Assembly: GCF_900104525.1 (NCBI RefSeq)
Contig: NZ_LT629711.1
Span: 1,364,001 to 1,428,000, forward strand
Origin: Pedococcus dokdonensis
GTDB taxonomy: Bacteria > Actinomycetota > Actinomycetes > Actinomycetales > Dermatophilaceae
Length of the DNA: 64,000 nt
Direction of reading: 5' to 3'
Positions 45,125-53,204 of this stretch are shown here, piece by piece. The translations under genes were made by a program, and so were the position numbers. Below the pieces are notes generated by a model. It had not been told where the DNA came from. It made no database searches and was given only the letters and a program-made list of their open reading frames with translations. Every line of letters starts with the position of its first letter. Position 1 is the stretch's first letter.

Positions 45125-46462
45125 TCAGAGGCCGGGGAGGTAGCGCTCGAGCTCGAACCGGGTGATCTCCCCGCGGTAGTCGTCCCACTCGGAGCGCTTG
45201 TTGCGCAGGAAGAAGTCGAAGACGTGCTCGCCGAGGGTGTCGGCCACGAGCTCGCTCTTCTCCATCACCCGGATCGCCTCGTAGAGCGAGGTCGGGAGCG
45301 GCTCGATGCCCATCGCCTGGCGCTCGGCGGAGGTCAGCCCCCACACGTCGTCCTCGGTCTCGGCAGGCAGCTCGTAGTCCTCCTCGATGCCCTTGAGCCC
45401 AGCCGACAACATCAACGCGAAGGCGAGGTAGGGATTGCAGGCCGCATCGAGGGTGCGGACCTCGACCCGGCTGCTCTGCCCCTTGGCCGGCTTGTACATC
45501 GGGACGCGCACCATCGCCGACCGGTTGTTGTGACCCCAGGTCAGGTGGGCCGGGGCCTCGCCGCCGCCCCAGAGCCGCTTGTAGGAGTTGACCCACTGGT
45601 TGGTCACGGCGGTGATCTCGGCGCCGTGGCGGAGCAGTCCGGCGATGAACTGCCGCCCGACCTTGCTCAGCTGGTAGGGAGCGCCGGCCTCGTAGAAGGC
45701 GTTGCTGTCGCCGTCGAACAGCGACATGTGCGTGTGCATCCCGGAGCCGGGGTGCTCGGCGAACGGCTTGGGCATGAAGGAGGCGAAGATGCCCTGCTCC
45801 AGGGCAACCTCCTTGATGACGGTGCGGAAAGTCATGATGTTGTCGGCCGTCGACAGCGCGTCGGCGTAGCGCAGGTCGATCTCGTTCTGTCCCGGTCCGC
45901 CCTCGTGGTGGCTGAACTCGACGGAGATCCCCATCGACTCGAGCATCGTGATCGCGGCGCGGCGGAAGTCGTGCCCGGTGCCGTGGGGCACGTGGTCGAA
46001 ATAGCCCGCCTGGTCCACCGGCTCGGGGTTCTCGCCCGGCTTGAACCCGGCCTTGAGCAGGTAGAACTCGATCTCGGGGTGGGTGTAGAAGGTGAAGCCC
46101 AGGTCGCTCGCCTTGCCGAGGGCCCGCTGCAGCACATGGCGCGGGTCGGCGTGACTCGGTGAGCCGTCGGGCAGGGTGATGTCGCAGAACATGCGGGCGG
46201 TCCCCGGGTTGTCACCCCGCCACGGCAGCACTTGGAACGTCGCCGGGTCGGGCTTGGCCAGCATGTCGGCCTCGTAGACACGGGCGAACCCCTCGATGGC
46301 CGACCCGTCGAACCCGATCCCCTCGGCGAAGGCGCCCTCCAGCTCGGCGGGGGCGACTGCGACGGACTTGAGGGTCCCGAGCACGTCGGTGAACCACAAC
46401 CGCACGAAGCGGATGTCGCGTTCCTCGATGGTGCGGAGAACGAACTCCTGCTGACGATCCAT
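45125..46462 (-). CDS. glnA2: Glutamine synthetase, GlnA2 type
   Basis: 445 aa type I glutamine synthetase. RFVRLWFTDVLGTLKSV and the latch FDGSAIEGFARV at the N-terminus, metal ligands in THPEIEFYLL and EGGPGQNEIDLRY, ATP loop FMPKPFAEHPGSGMHTHMSL and RVEVRTLDAACNPYLAF. Tyr363 in DYELP aligns with the adenylylation Tyr of NLYDLP, so GlnE control is possible. ATG 46462 with AGGA about 8 nt upstream. Its neighbour order (glnA2, PP2C-like, glnE) and a GlnR-type box upstream support nitrogen regulation. Confidence 0.93.
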   Translation of the reverse strand: MDRQQEFVLRTIEERDIRFVRLWFTDVLGTLKSVAVAPAELEGAFAEGIGFDGSAIEGFARVYEADMLAKPDPATFQVLPWRGDNPGTARMFCDITLPDGSPSHADPRHVLQRALGKASDLGFTFYTHPEIEFYLLKAGFKPGENPEPVDQAGYFDHVPHGTGHDFRRAAITMLESMGISVEFSHHEGGPGQNEIDLRYADALSTADNIMTFRTVIKEVALEQGIFASFMPKPFAEHPGSGMHTHMSLFDGDSNAFYEAGAPYQLSKVGRQFIAGLLRHGAEITAVTNQWVNSYKRLWGGGEAPAHLTWGHNNRSAMVRVPMYKPAKGQSSRVEVRTLDAACNPYLAFALMLSAGLKGIEEDYELPAETEDDVWGLTSAERQAMGIEPLPTSLYEAIRVMEKSELVADTLGEHVFDFFLRNKRSEWDDYRGEITRFELERYLPGL

Positions 46463-46484
46463 GTGTCGATCCTGCCTTAGTCGT

Positions 46485-46500
46485 GTTTCCCCGGCGTTAC
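46485..46500 (-). promoter_or_regulatory. GlnR-type box upstream of glnA2
   Basis: Minus strand GTAAC, six bases, GAAAC: an exact match to the GTnAC-n6-GAAAC half of the actinobacterial GlnR site, 23-38 bp before the glnA2 start. A second degenerate copy, GTGAC-n6-CCTGG, lies just upstream with non-standard spacing. Confidence 0.6.
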
Positions 46501-46670
46501 GTACCAGGCGAAGTGTCACCGATCCGCGCCACCGGACGGGTGAGGTCCGAGCGAACGGCCTGGAGGAAACCCTTGGCCGGGACGGAACGTGTTCAGCTGC
46601 GGTCTCGTCCCCGAGCAGCTACGCGGCCCCGCAGATGGGCTCCGTGCCCGCTCGGGACGAGGTGTCTCCG

Positions 46671-46701
46671 CGCTGATCGCGGCATGTGAGAGCGTTCCCT
46701 C
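46671..46701. repeat. Island hairpin repeat, copy 1 (partial)
   Basis: GCGCTGATCGCGGCATGTGAGAGCGTTCCC: the right half of the repeat family described for 47706-47751, ending at the start of the HIT-like gene. Confidence 0.55.
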
Positions 46702-47169
46702 GTGAGCGACTGGCGGGCAGACCGCATCGGTTCGGCCCTGCGCGGGGAGAATCCAGCCGTGATTGGCAGGCTTCCGGAGGCATTCGCGGTGATCGGGGAC
46801 GTTCAGTGGCTACCCGGGAACTGCGTATTGCTCAGCGACGACCCACACGTCGGAAGCCTGTCCGATCTGTCGCGCGCTCGGCGTCGGGCGTTCCTTGAGT
46901 CCATGGCCGATCTCGGTGATGCGGTGGGTCGGGCTTGTCAGGAGTTCGACTCCCAGTTCCGCCGAGTCAATTTAGAGGTTCTGGGGAACACCGATCCCTT
47001 CCTCCACGCTCACGTGTGGCCCCGCTATGAGTGGGAGCCACCTGAACTTCTTCGAAAGCCCGTCTGGCTCTACCCCGCAGAGAATTGGTCGGACCCCGCC
47101 ACCGCCCTTGGACCGGAACACGACCCACTCCGAGCGGCGATCACACGGCATCTCTTCGAGAGCGGCTGA
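46702..47169 (+). CDS. HIT-like hydrolase
   Basis: 155 aa from GTG 46702. LEVLGNTDPFLHAHVWPRYEWEP contains an H-x-H-x-x-P-R histidine-triad-like motif as in diadenosine tetraphosphate/nucleotide hydrolases; the third His of the canonical triad is replaced. The rest (WLPGNCVLLSDDPHVG, SRARRRAFLESMADLG) is typical of this actinobacterial HIT branch. Codon use is noticeably less GC-rich than in the flanking operons. Function: probable nucleotide-phosphate hydrolase. Confidence 0.75.
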   Translation: MSDWRADRIGSALRGENPAVIGRLPEAFAVIGDVQWLPGNCVLLSDDPHVGSLSDLSRARRRAFLESMADLGDAVGRACQEFDSQFRRVNLEVLGNTDPFLHAHVWPRYEWEPPELLRKPVWLYPAENWSDPATALGPEHDPLRAAITRHLFESG

Positions 47170-47217
47170 CCACAAGCCGCCTTTTAACGCTGACCATGAC
47201 GTCCGAGCTGCGGCATG

Positions 47218-47673
47218 TCAGTGCGCTTGTGCGAGCCGCCGAATCTCGGTGATCCTCACGAAGTAGCGTCGCCAGTACGGACCCGCGACCCCGGGCACGT
47301 CGTCGAACTTCCAATCACTTTTCCCCAACCTCTCGCGGTCGAGCCCTCGCTTTGCCAACCAGGCGTCGAATGCCGCGTCAGCTTCATCGGCGGGAGCGGG
47401 TCCTGCAACGAGATCGAAGAACACCTGTTCTTCATCAAACACGCGGTCGAGCAGGTCCGCGCAGGCGCTGGCCTCCTCGGCGTGGATCTTCAGCGAGTAC
47501 TCGCCTCCACGCTCCGAGTAAAAGACGACCCAGCCTTCGGGCCGTTGGTCCATGACCATCGCGTCATTCAGATGGGCACCGAACAGGTGGTACGTATCCT
47601 CTCTGATGCCGAGCGCGTCTAGGTGGGCAGCTAGCGCGTCGCGGGTTCGCCGCACTGAGTCGGACTGGGTCAC
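47218..47673 (-). CDS. Hypothetical protein, accessory
   Basis: 151 aa from GTG 47673 (GGAG upstream). Mixed alpha/beta, with DTYHLFGAHLNDAMVMDQRP, WVVFYSERGGEYSLKIHAEE, then an acidic helix and a Trp/Tyr-rich C-terminus (GPYWRRYFVRITEIRR). Resembles in composition the small immunity-type or SMI1-like accessory proteins, but I see no diagnostic motif. Lower-GC codons; lies in the hairpin-repeat island. Confidence 0.65.
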   Translation of the reverse strand: MTQSDSVRRTRDALAAHLDALGIREDTYHLFGAHLNDAMVMDQRPEGWVVFYSERGGEYSLKIHAEEASACADLLDRVFDEEQVFFDLVAGPAPADEADAAFDAWLAKRGLDRERLGKSDWKFDDVPGVAGPYWRRYFVRITEIRRLAQAH

Positions 47674-47705
47674 GGACCCATGCTCCCACGCACACTCGCC
47701 TCGCA

Positions 47706-47751
47706 TCCGCTCATCGGCACGACCGCGCGGATTGCGGCATGAGAGTGCGTT
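47706..47751. repeat. Island hairpin repeat, copy 2
   Basis: CCGCTCATCGGCACGACCGC followed by a GGATTGCGGCATGAGAGTGCGTT half. Consensus of the family: CCGCTCATCGGCAYGAGCGG (a stem-loop, CCGCTCAT-CGGC-ATGAGCGG in its ideal form) plus ATCGCGGCATGAGAGCGTT. Confidence 0.7.
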
Positions 47752-48176
47752 CAGATTGGCCGTTCAGGCGTTGGATTCCGACGATAGGTCTCAGGGAGCG
47801 GTGAGGTGCTCGCGGCTGCGCTCTCATCGATCCGCGCCCGCCAGTCGTCCAGCACTCGCCGAAGGTCATCGACATCCAGGAACTGGCCGGGCACGTCCTC
47901 TTCATCGAAGTCGTATCGGGCCTCGACCCGCCCATGGTTGAGGCGCAGCAAGGTGATGTTCCCCCAGGTGAAGGGCCGATCCGTTCCCGAGGCAAGCGCA
48001 CGATCAAGACCGATGGAGGCCACGTCTACCCAGTACGTCGATGGACCGTTTCCTGTCGCTCCGCGTGGTGGCAACGACGAGACGCAGTCGTTGAGCGCCT
48101 CGGTGAAGAGTCGCCACTCCGGTCCTAGATCGACATCGACCTGGCCGTCCTTGCGACTAGTGAACTGAGCCTCCAT
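47751..48176 (-). CDS. Hypothetical protein, accessory
   Basis: 141 aa from ATG 48176. Acidic; VDVDLGPEWRLFTEALNDCV, YWVDVASIGLDRALASGTDR, LLRLNHGRVEARYDFDEEDV and a C-terminal helix DDLRRVLDDWRARIDE. A -10-like CATAGT (48184-48189) ends 7 nt before the ATG, suggesting a leaderless mRNA. No family recognised. Confidence 0.62.
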   Translation of the reverse strand: MEAQFTSRKDGQVDVDLGPEWRLFTEALNDCVSSLPPRGATGNGPSTYWVDVASIGLDRALASGTDRPFTWGNITLLRLNHGRVEARYDFDEEDVPGQFLDVDDLRRVLDDWRARIDESAAASTSPLPETYRRNPTPERPI

Positions 48177-48193
48177 AGGCGGCACTATGTCAC

Positions 48194-48236
48194 CCGCACA
48201 TCGGCACGAGCGGATCGCGGCAGATGAGCGCGTTGC
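48194..48236. repeat. Island hairpin repeat, copy 3
   Basis: CCGCACATCGGCACGAGCGG then ATCGCGGCAGATGAGCGCGTTG, between two divergent small genes. Confidence 0.7.
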
Positions 48237-48242
48237 TAACGT
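48237..48242 (+). promoter_or_regulatory. -10 element, leaderless 48249 gene
   Basis: TAACGT ends 6 nt before GTG 48249; it sits at the edge of repeat copy 3. Confidence 0.45.
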
Positions 48243-48248
48243 CGGGTC

Positions 48249-48548
48249 GTGACCGATCGTCCTGAAATCGTCTGCATCTGTGGGTCTGCCAGGTTCATGA
48301 CCGAGATGCGCGCGGCGAACCGAGAACTGACCTTCACAGGAGTCATCGTCGTCGCCCCCAGCGAGGCGGACGAGTCGCCGACTCCCGAGCAGAAGGCCGT
48401 CCTGGACGCTCTTCACCTGCGCAAGATCGACTTGGCCGACCGGGTCTTGATCGTCAACCCGGGCGGGTACGTCGGGGAGTCGACGCGGAGGGAGATCGCC
48501 TACGCCAAAGCTGCCGGCAAGCCGGTCACCTTCACCGATTTCCTCTGA
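48249..48548 (+). CDS. Nucleoside 2-deoxyribosyltransferase-like protein
   Basis: 99 aa. EIVCICGSARFMTEMRAANR at the start and LADRVLIVNPGGYVGESTRR then EIAYAKAAGKPV at the end are the Rossmann-like segments of the Nuc_deoxyrib_tr superfamily (base-exchange or nucleotide N-glycosidase enzymes, often encoded by phages). The catalytic Glu would be in GESTRREI. GTG 48249. Confidence 0.78.
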   Translation: MTDRPEIVCICGSARFMTEMRAANRELTFTGVIVVAPSEADESPTPEQKAVLDALHLRKIDLADRVLIVNPGGYVGESTRREIAYAKAAGKPVTFTDFL

Positions 48549-48561
48549 CGACAAGCGCACA

Positions 48562-48584
48562 CACATCGGCATCAGCGGACGTTT
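48562..48584. repeat. Island hairpin repeat, copy 4 (short)
   Basis: CACATCGGCATCAGCGGACGTTT, a shortened copy immediately upstream of the next start. Confidence 0.55.
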
Positions 48585-48588
48585 CCCC

Positions 48589-48594
48589 TACCCT
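48589..48594 (+). promoter_or_regulatory. -10 element of the 48601 transcript
   Basis: TACCCT ends 6 nt before GTG 48601, the leaderless spacing seen at several starts in the window. Confidence 0.5.
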
Positions 48595-48600
48595 CTCGCC

Positions 48601-48672
48601 GTGGACGATCTCTGGGTCGGTGGATTTCTGCAACGGTCCGCGCCGGGCCGTGACGGAGGTGGCTGCGTGTGA
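48601..48672 (+). CDS. Small ORF, candidate 23-aa leader peptide
   Basis: GTG to TGA, 23 residues (ends GRDGGGCV), too short for routine calling. It begins 6 nt after a -10 hexamer and its TGA overlaps the next start as GTGA, while GGAGGTGG inside it is the ribosome site for the next gene. Layout suggests a leaderless coupled leader peptide. It could also just be untranslated leader. Confidence 0.45.
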   Translation: MDDLWVGGFLQRSAPGRDGGGCV

Positions 48673-49124
48673 GCGGACGGGTCGCTTGGGAGGTCCGCCC
48701 CCTCTCAAGCGTTGGACCTGTGAACCTTGGCAGCGACGAAGCCACGGCATTGAGGTTGCTTGAAGCCGAGCCCGGTTGGCGAGCGACGCAGCGGTCCGCC
48801 CCGCCCGCGCGTCGCCACTCGGTCAAGTACCAGTCCGGCTTGTTCGTGCAAATCGAGCTGGACGACAGCGAGGCCGTCGAAGCAATCGAGGTCTGGTATC
48901 CCCATCACGGCGGGCCGCAATTGACGCTCCACCATCTGCCACTCTTCGGCTTGACTGCCAAAGAGGCCAGAGCACAACTGCCCCGGGAGGGATCGCCGAT
49001 AATTGAGGACGGAAACGGCTTCATTATGCGCGGGTACGAACTCGGCCTCACTGTCGAGGATGGGCGAATCGCTGCCGTCCTCATCGGAGTTCGCGGCTAC
49101 TACGACTTCCTGGACGACGTGTAG
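48669..49124 (+). CDS. Hypothetical protein, accessory
   Basis: 151 aa from GTG 48669 with GGAGGTGG 7 nt upstream. Beta-rich: VKYQSGLFVQIELDDSEAVE, AIEVWYPHHGGPQLTLHHLP, LFGLTAKEARAQL, FIMRGYELGLTVEDGRIAAV. The pattern (short beta meander plus a helix and FGL loop) resembles small immunity/barstar-type accessory proteins but I recognise no family. Lies in the island. Confidence 0.65.
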   Translation: MSGRVAWEVRPLSSVGPVNLGSDEATALRLLEAEPGWRATQRSAPPARRHSVKYQSGLFVQIELDDSEAVEAIEVWYPHHGGPQLTLHHLPLFGLTAKEARAQLPREGSPIIEDGNGFIMRGYELGLTVEDGRIAAVLIGVRGYYDFLDDV

Positions 49125-49250
49125 AAGCAGGAGTTCAGTCAGAGGGCGCGCCTCGGGCTCCCGAACGACTGTCGGGCCCACGGTGGCGCCGCGGCCGTCA
49201 CCGTCGCAGTTCGGCAGAACTGATGCCGACGACGGACTGCCTTCCTGAGT

Positions 49251-49297
49251 CCGCTCATCGGCACGACCCCGCGAACGGCGGCGTGCGGACGTCTAAC
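49251..49297. repeat. Island hairpin repeat, copy 5
   Basis: CCGCTCATCGGCACGACCCC then a diverged GGCGTGCGGACGTCTAAC, inside the 222-bp gap before the 49347 gene. Confidence 0.6.
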
Positions 49298-49346
49298 TGA
49301 TGACTATTCACCGTGCACAGAAGGCAGCACTGACAGGATCGACCGC

Positions 49347-49841
49347 ATGAACAATCGTGACGCTCGCGCGTTCGACAAGATCATCGATCGATTGACGGTC
49401 GGATTAGAGGATCAGGTAGACGATCGGCACGCGTGGTATGCGGAGACGACAGTGCCCGGGGGCGATGACTGCGACATCTTGGATGTCCTTGTTCAGACAG
49501 CCGAGTCGACTTCGATGTTCGCACTCTGGTACGGCGAAGGTCTTCCAAGGTCGTGTGACGACGATGGGTTTGCCGACGTGGCGACGTGCGCGCGGGCGCC
49601 TGATGGAAGCCTGATCGCCTCGTACGAGGAGGTGCGAGCCGACGGGGAAGAGGTTCCGTACGAGATCGTTCGGATCCTCGTGGCTTTCCGCGCCGATGGG
49701 CTCGTCGTCACACTCAACAGGTATGCCGAGCCCGGACCCGGCACGTCGTTGGAGCCATGGGCCTTCGACTCTCTTCAGGCAATCGCAGTCGCTCCAGCGT
49801 GGCGCGCCCACAGTCAGGCCGCCACGGCGCGGGATGACTGA
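49347..49841 (+). CDS. Hypothetical protein, accessory
   Basis: 164 aa from ATG 49347 (AGGA 9 nt upstream). Acidic; GLEDQVDDRHAWYAETTVPG, TAESTSMFALWYGEGLPRSC, SLIASYEEVRADGEEVPYEI, VRILVAFRADGLVVTLNRYA. No signal peptide or known motif. Lower-GC codons than the core genes; last small gene of the island. Confidence 0.65.
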   Translation: MNNRDARAFDKIIDRLTVGLEDQVDDRHAWYAETTVPGGDDCDILDVLVQTAESTSMFALWYGEGLPRSCDDDGFADVATCARAPDGSLIASYEEVRADGEEVPYEIVRILVAFRADGLVVTLNRYAEPGPGTSLEPWAFDSLQAIAVAPAWRAHSQAATARDD

Positions 49842-49881
49842 CTAGGCAGCGGGCAGGCTGTGGCGCGCCGGTCTGCCACCT

Positions 49882-49918
49882 CCGCTCGTCGGCATGAGCG
49901 GATGTCGTCGAGGCATGG
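49882..49918. repeat. Island hairpin repeat, copy 6
   Basis: CCGCTCGTCGGCATGAGCGG then ATGTCGTCGAGGCATGG: the clearest stem of the family, at the right border of the island before the DUF222/HNH gene. Confidence 0.65.
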
Positions 49919-51408
49919 TCACGCCGCTCGGTGGCCGTGGCGGTCGAGGGGGTGGGTGACGTGGGTGCGGCCGTCGGGAGCCGTCCAGGTGCAGACCCCT
50001 CGTTCGTCCATCGACACCTGCCAACCGGCATGGTGCTTGAACCCGTGGTGGGTCGCGCACAGCGTCTGCAGGTTGGTGACGGTGGTGGGTCCGTCGGGAT
50101 GTCGGATGACGTGGTCGAGCTGGCATCGCCTCGCGGCGGTGGCACAGCCGGGGAAGCGACAGGTGCCGTCGCGGGAGCGGACCGCTCGGGCGGTGCGGGC
50201 ACCGGGGCGGTAGGTGGCGGGGTCCTGCCACCGGACCGCACCGGTGACGGAGTCGCTGCGCGCGAGCCGGATGGTGGTGTCCGGATCGTTGAGCAGCGCG
50301 ACGACGTCAGCAGGCAGGAGCGACCCCACGGTCGGGACCTCGGTGTGCGCGGAGACGAACCACAGGTCGTCGTAGCCGTGATCGTGCAGCACGCCGTCGT
50401 CGAGCTCTGCACAGCCACCGAGGTCGACGAACCCGCCGCTCGTGCCCGACGGCTCGAGGTCCGACGGCTCGAGGTCCGACGGCTCGAGGTCCGACGGTTC
50501 GAGGTCCGACGGCTCAGGGCCGGCCGGTTCGGCGAGGCAGTCCGCGGAGACTCCCAGGTCGGTGCGGCTCGCTCCGCCACTCTCGACCGGCGCCACGAGC
50601 TCGATGGTGGTGCTGATCGTGGCGTTGGCCTCAACCAGGTCGGCCAGTGCGTCCGCCCGGGCCACACCGATCCGCTGGCCTGGTTCGGCACGGGCGTACT
50701 CGGCAGCCAAGGAGTCGACCGCGCCGAAGATGCGCATCGCGACCGGGGTCGGCAGGTCGGCCACGAGCCGGGTCATGCCGGTGCACTCGCCCGGGCGGAC
50801 GGTGACATCGGCCCGGGCCCGGAACGTTGCGGCGAGGTCGATCGCGGCGTCGGGGGCGCACCGGTCCGCGGCCCGGCGGGCGCGCGATCGCAACGCCGCA
50901 CACGAGAGGTGCGTGATGCCACCCTCCAGGACGCGGGCCTCGAACTCGTGCAACAGGTCCGCCGGCGCCGCCGCGGACTCGGCCGCGATCGCGTCGACGC
51001 GATAGGGCTCCAGGTCACCGGCCCACGCGAGGGCCTGCACCTGCGGCAGCGCGCACACGGTGCGGCGGCCTGGTCGATCCGGGTCGACATGGTCCGCGGC
51101 GACACGTGCAGCAACGCCGCGAGCGATCCGGCAGCAAGCGCCTGGCCGGACAGGTGCGGGCGGCGCTGGCCAGTCAACGCAGCATCCGCGGCCTCGGCCT
51201 CGATCCGCTCGTCACACCGCCGGACCACGGTCTCCATCGCCGACCGCTGACGCGCCGTGACCGCACTTGCCACGCGCTGCGACGCCAGCACCAACGCCTC
51301 CGCCCGCTCGACCGGCAGCTCCGCGATCTCGTCGTCAGACATCATGAAGAGCGCACCGGCGAGCGCGGCCGGGTCTGCCGCCTCCACCGCCGCCACGCTC
51401 TCGAACAT
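49919..51408 (-). pseudogene. DUF222 / HNH endonuclease (13E12 repeat type), frameshifted
   Basis: Full length would be about 496 aa. The N-terminal part (from ATG 51408, MFESVAAVEAADPAALAGAL to RTMSTRIDQAA) and the C-terminal part (VCALPQVQALAWAGDLEPYR onward) are in different frames. Adding one G on the plus strand near 51063-51067 joins them as DQAA-RT-VCALPQVQ, the usual family sequence. The C-terminal HNH motif is intact: CRFPGC, CQLDHVIRHPDGPTTVTNL, LCATHHGFKHHAGW. The gene family is multicopy and recombinogenic. Either a decayed copy or a single sequencing error. A separate downstream start at 51058 could give a truncated HNH protein. Confidence 0.85.
50451..50519. repeat. 15-bp tandem repeat in the DUF222/HNH gene
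   Basis: Four copies and a partial of GGCTCGAGGTCCGAC, encoding Leu-Glu-Pro-Ser-Asp pentapeptides in the linker between DUF222 and HNH. Confidence 0.88.
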
Positions 51409-51564
51409 GACCCCAACCTATCGGCCACCACTGACAGCCCAAGGCGGCCGGCGCCACGCCCAGGCACCCGAAATCAGTTCTCGTCAAAGGCAATTGCGCG
51501 CGTTGGAACGACCACGAGCGGCACATCGCTCCCGTCCGACGTGCCCGCACCTCGTGCGCGAAGC

Positions 51565-53115
51565 TCAGGCCTTGAGGACGGACATGGCGGAGTTGTGACC
51601 CGGTATGCCGCTGACTCCCCCGCCACGCCGTGCGCCGGCGCCCGCGATGCGCACCTTGTCGTGCGGGGTCTCGACGCCCCAGGTGCCGACCTCCGCCTCG
51701 GTCTCCGCCCAGGGCCACTGCAGCGACCGGTGGAAGATGTTGCCGCCAGGCAGACCGAGGTCGGCCTCGAGCTCGACCGGCGTCCGCGCCTCCAGGCAGT
51801 AGTCGCCGGACGGGTCTCGCAACAGGACGTCCTGGATCGGCTCGGCGAGCACCGAGTTGAGCGACTCGAGGGTGCGGGCCAGCGCGAGGTCCTTCACGGC
51901 GTCGTGCTCCTCGGCTGTGCCGCGGAACAGCCGGGCCGGCAGGTGCAGGCCGAACAACGTGAGCGTCTGTGCCTCTGTCGCCGCGAGTGAAGGACCGAGG
52001 ATCGACCGGTCCGACAGGCTGTGGCAGTAGATCTCGCACGGCGGGCGCTGAGGCACCCGCCCGGCCTCGGCGGCGGCATACGCCTCGTCGAGCTGCGCGT
52101 AGCCCTCGTTGATGTGGAACGTGCCGGCAAAGGCGGCGGCGGGGTCGACCGACTCGTCGCGCAGCCGCGGGAGGCGCGTCAGCAGCATGTTGACCTTGAG
52201 CTGAGCGCCCTCGGGGGCCGACTCGGTCGGCACCGGGTCGGCGCCTGCGGCGGCAAGCAGCGCATTGAGGACGGTGGGAGCGCACGCCGCGTGCACAGTG
52301 CCCGCCCGTGCCGAGCCACCCTCCCAGCTCACCCCACCGTCGGGGTCGACCGATACGACCCGGGTCGACGTGCGGATCTCGGCCCCGGCCTTGACGGCGG
52401 CGCGAGCCAAGCCGTCGGTGACCGAGCCCATCCCACCGACCGGCACGTCCCAGTCGCCGGTGCCGCCACCGATGAGGTGGTAGAGGAAGCAGACGTTCTG
52501 GCGCAGGTCGGCCCCACCCATCCGGGCGAAGGTGCCGATCAGGGCGTCGGTCGCGACGATGCCCCGGACGGTGTCGTCGCCGAACTCCGCCTCCAGCACC
52601 TCCCCCAACGGGCGCCGCACCAGCGCCTCCCAGAGCTCGTCGTCACCGACGAGACCGGCCAGCTCGGTCTCGGTGCGCAACGGCTCCAGGACCGTGGGGA
52701 AGACCCGCTCGGCCAGGTGCTGCACCCGCGCGTAGAACCGCTGCCACGCGGCATACTCGCTCGAGCCCTCGGTGAGCGCCGCGAAACCCGCAGCGGTCGC
52801 CTCGGGGTCGCCGTGGTCCACGAGCAGCCCGCGCGTCGGTCGGGCCGGGACCGGCGTGAACGACGAGAACCGCCGCCGGATGAGCTGCACGTCGAGGTCG
52901 AGGTCGGTGATCAGCTCCCTCGGGAGCAGGCTCACGAGGTAGGAGTAGCGCGACAGTCGCGCGTCCACCCCGGCGAACGCCTGCGCCGACACGGCAGCGC
53001 CGCCGACGTGGTCGGCCGCCTCCAGCACCAACACCCGCCGCCCCGCGCGCGCGAGGTATGCCGCGGCGGCCAGCCCGTTGTGCCCGGCACCGATGACGAC
53101 GTCGTCGTAGTCCAC
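51565..53115 (-). CDS. FAD-dependent phytoene dehydrogenase-like oxidoreductase
   Basis: 516 aa. The FAD fold DDVVIGAGHNGLAAAAYLAR starts the protein, with LVLEAADHVGGAAVS next, and a C-terminal RIAGAGARRGGGVSGIPGHN cofactor segment. Overall pattern is of the PYROXD2/CrtI-like amine oxidase superfamily. No carotenoid genes neighbour it, so the phytoene name is only structural. GTG 53115. Confidence 0.88.
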   Translation of the reverse strand: MDYDDVVIGAGHNGLAAAAYLARAGRRVLVLEAADHVGGAAVSAQAFAGVDARLSRYSYLVSLLPRELITDLDLDVQLIRRRFSSFTPVPARPTRGLLVDHGDPEATAAGFAALTEGSSEYAAWQRFYARVQHLAERVFPTVLEPLRTETELAGLVGDDELWEALVRRPLGEVLEAEFGDDTVRGIVATDALIGTFARMGGADLRQNVCFLYHLIGGGTGDWDVPVGGMGSVTDGLARAAVKAGAEIRTSTRVVSVDPDGGVSWEGGSARAGTVHAACAPTVLNALLAAAGADPVPTESAPEGAQLKVNMLLTRLPRLRDESVDPAAAFAGTFHINEGYAQLDEAYAAAEAGRVPQRPPCEIYCHSLSDRSILGPSLAATEAQTLTLFGLHLPARLFRGTAEEHDAVKDLALARTLESLNSVLAEPIQDVLLRDPSGDYCLEARTPVELEADLGLPGGNIFHRSLQWPWAETEAEVGTWGVETPHDKVRIAGAGARRGGGVSGIPGHNSAMSVLKA

Positions 53116-53204
53116 TCGCCGATCCTAGGTGTCGGGTGGTGCGCACGGGCACCCGCCCGCCACCTCCGAGGACGTGGGAAGGCGGCGATCGTGACGCGGC
53201 ACGG

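Noticed and set aside
48251-48572. Long minus-strand extension of the 47751 gene over the 48249 gene
   Set aside because: It would read through the opposite recognised gene; ATG 48176 with a -10 nearby is preferable.
46665-49920. Classic toxin-antitoxin or CRISPR system
   Set aside because: No recognisable toxin domain, no regular spacer array; repeats differ in spacing and enclose genes of 300-500 bp.
46665-49920. Integron with an integrase
   Set aside because: No tyrosine recombinase gene within the window; the cassette comparison is only an analogy.
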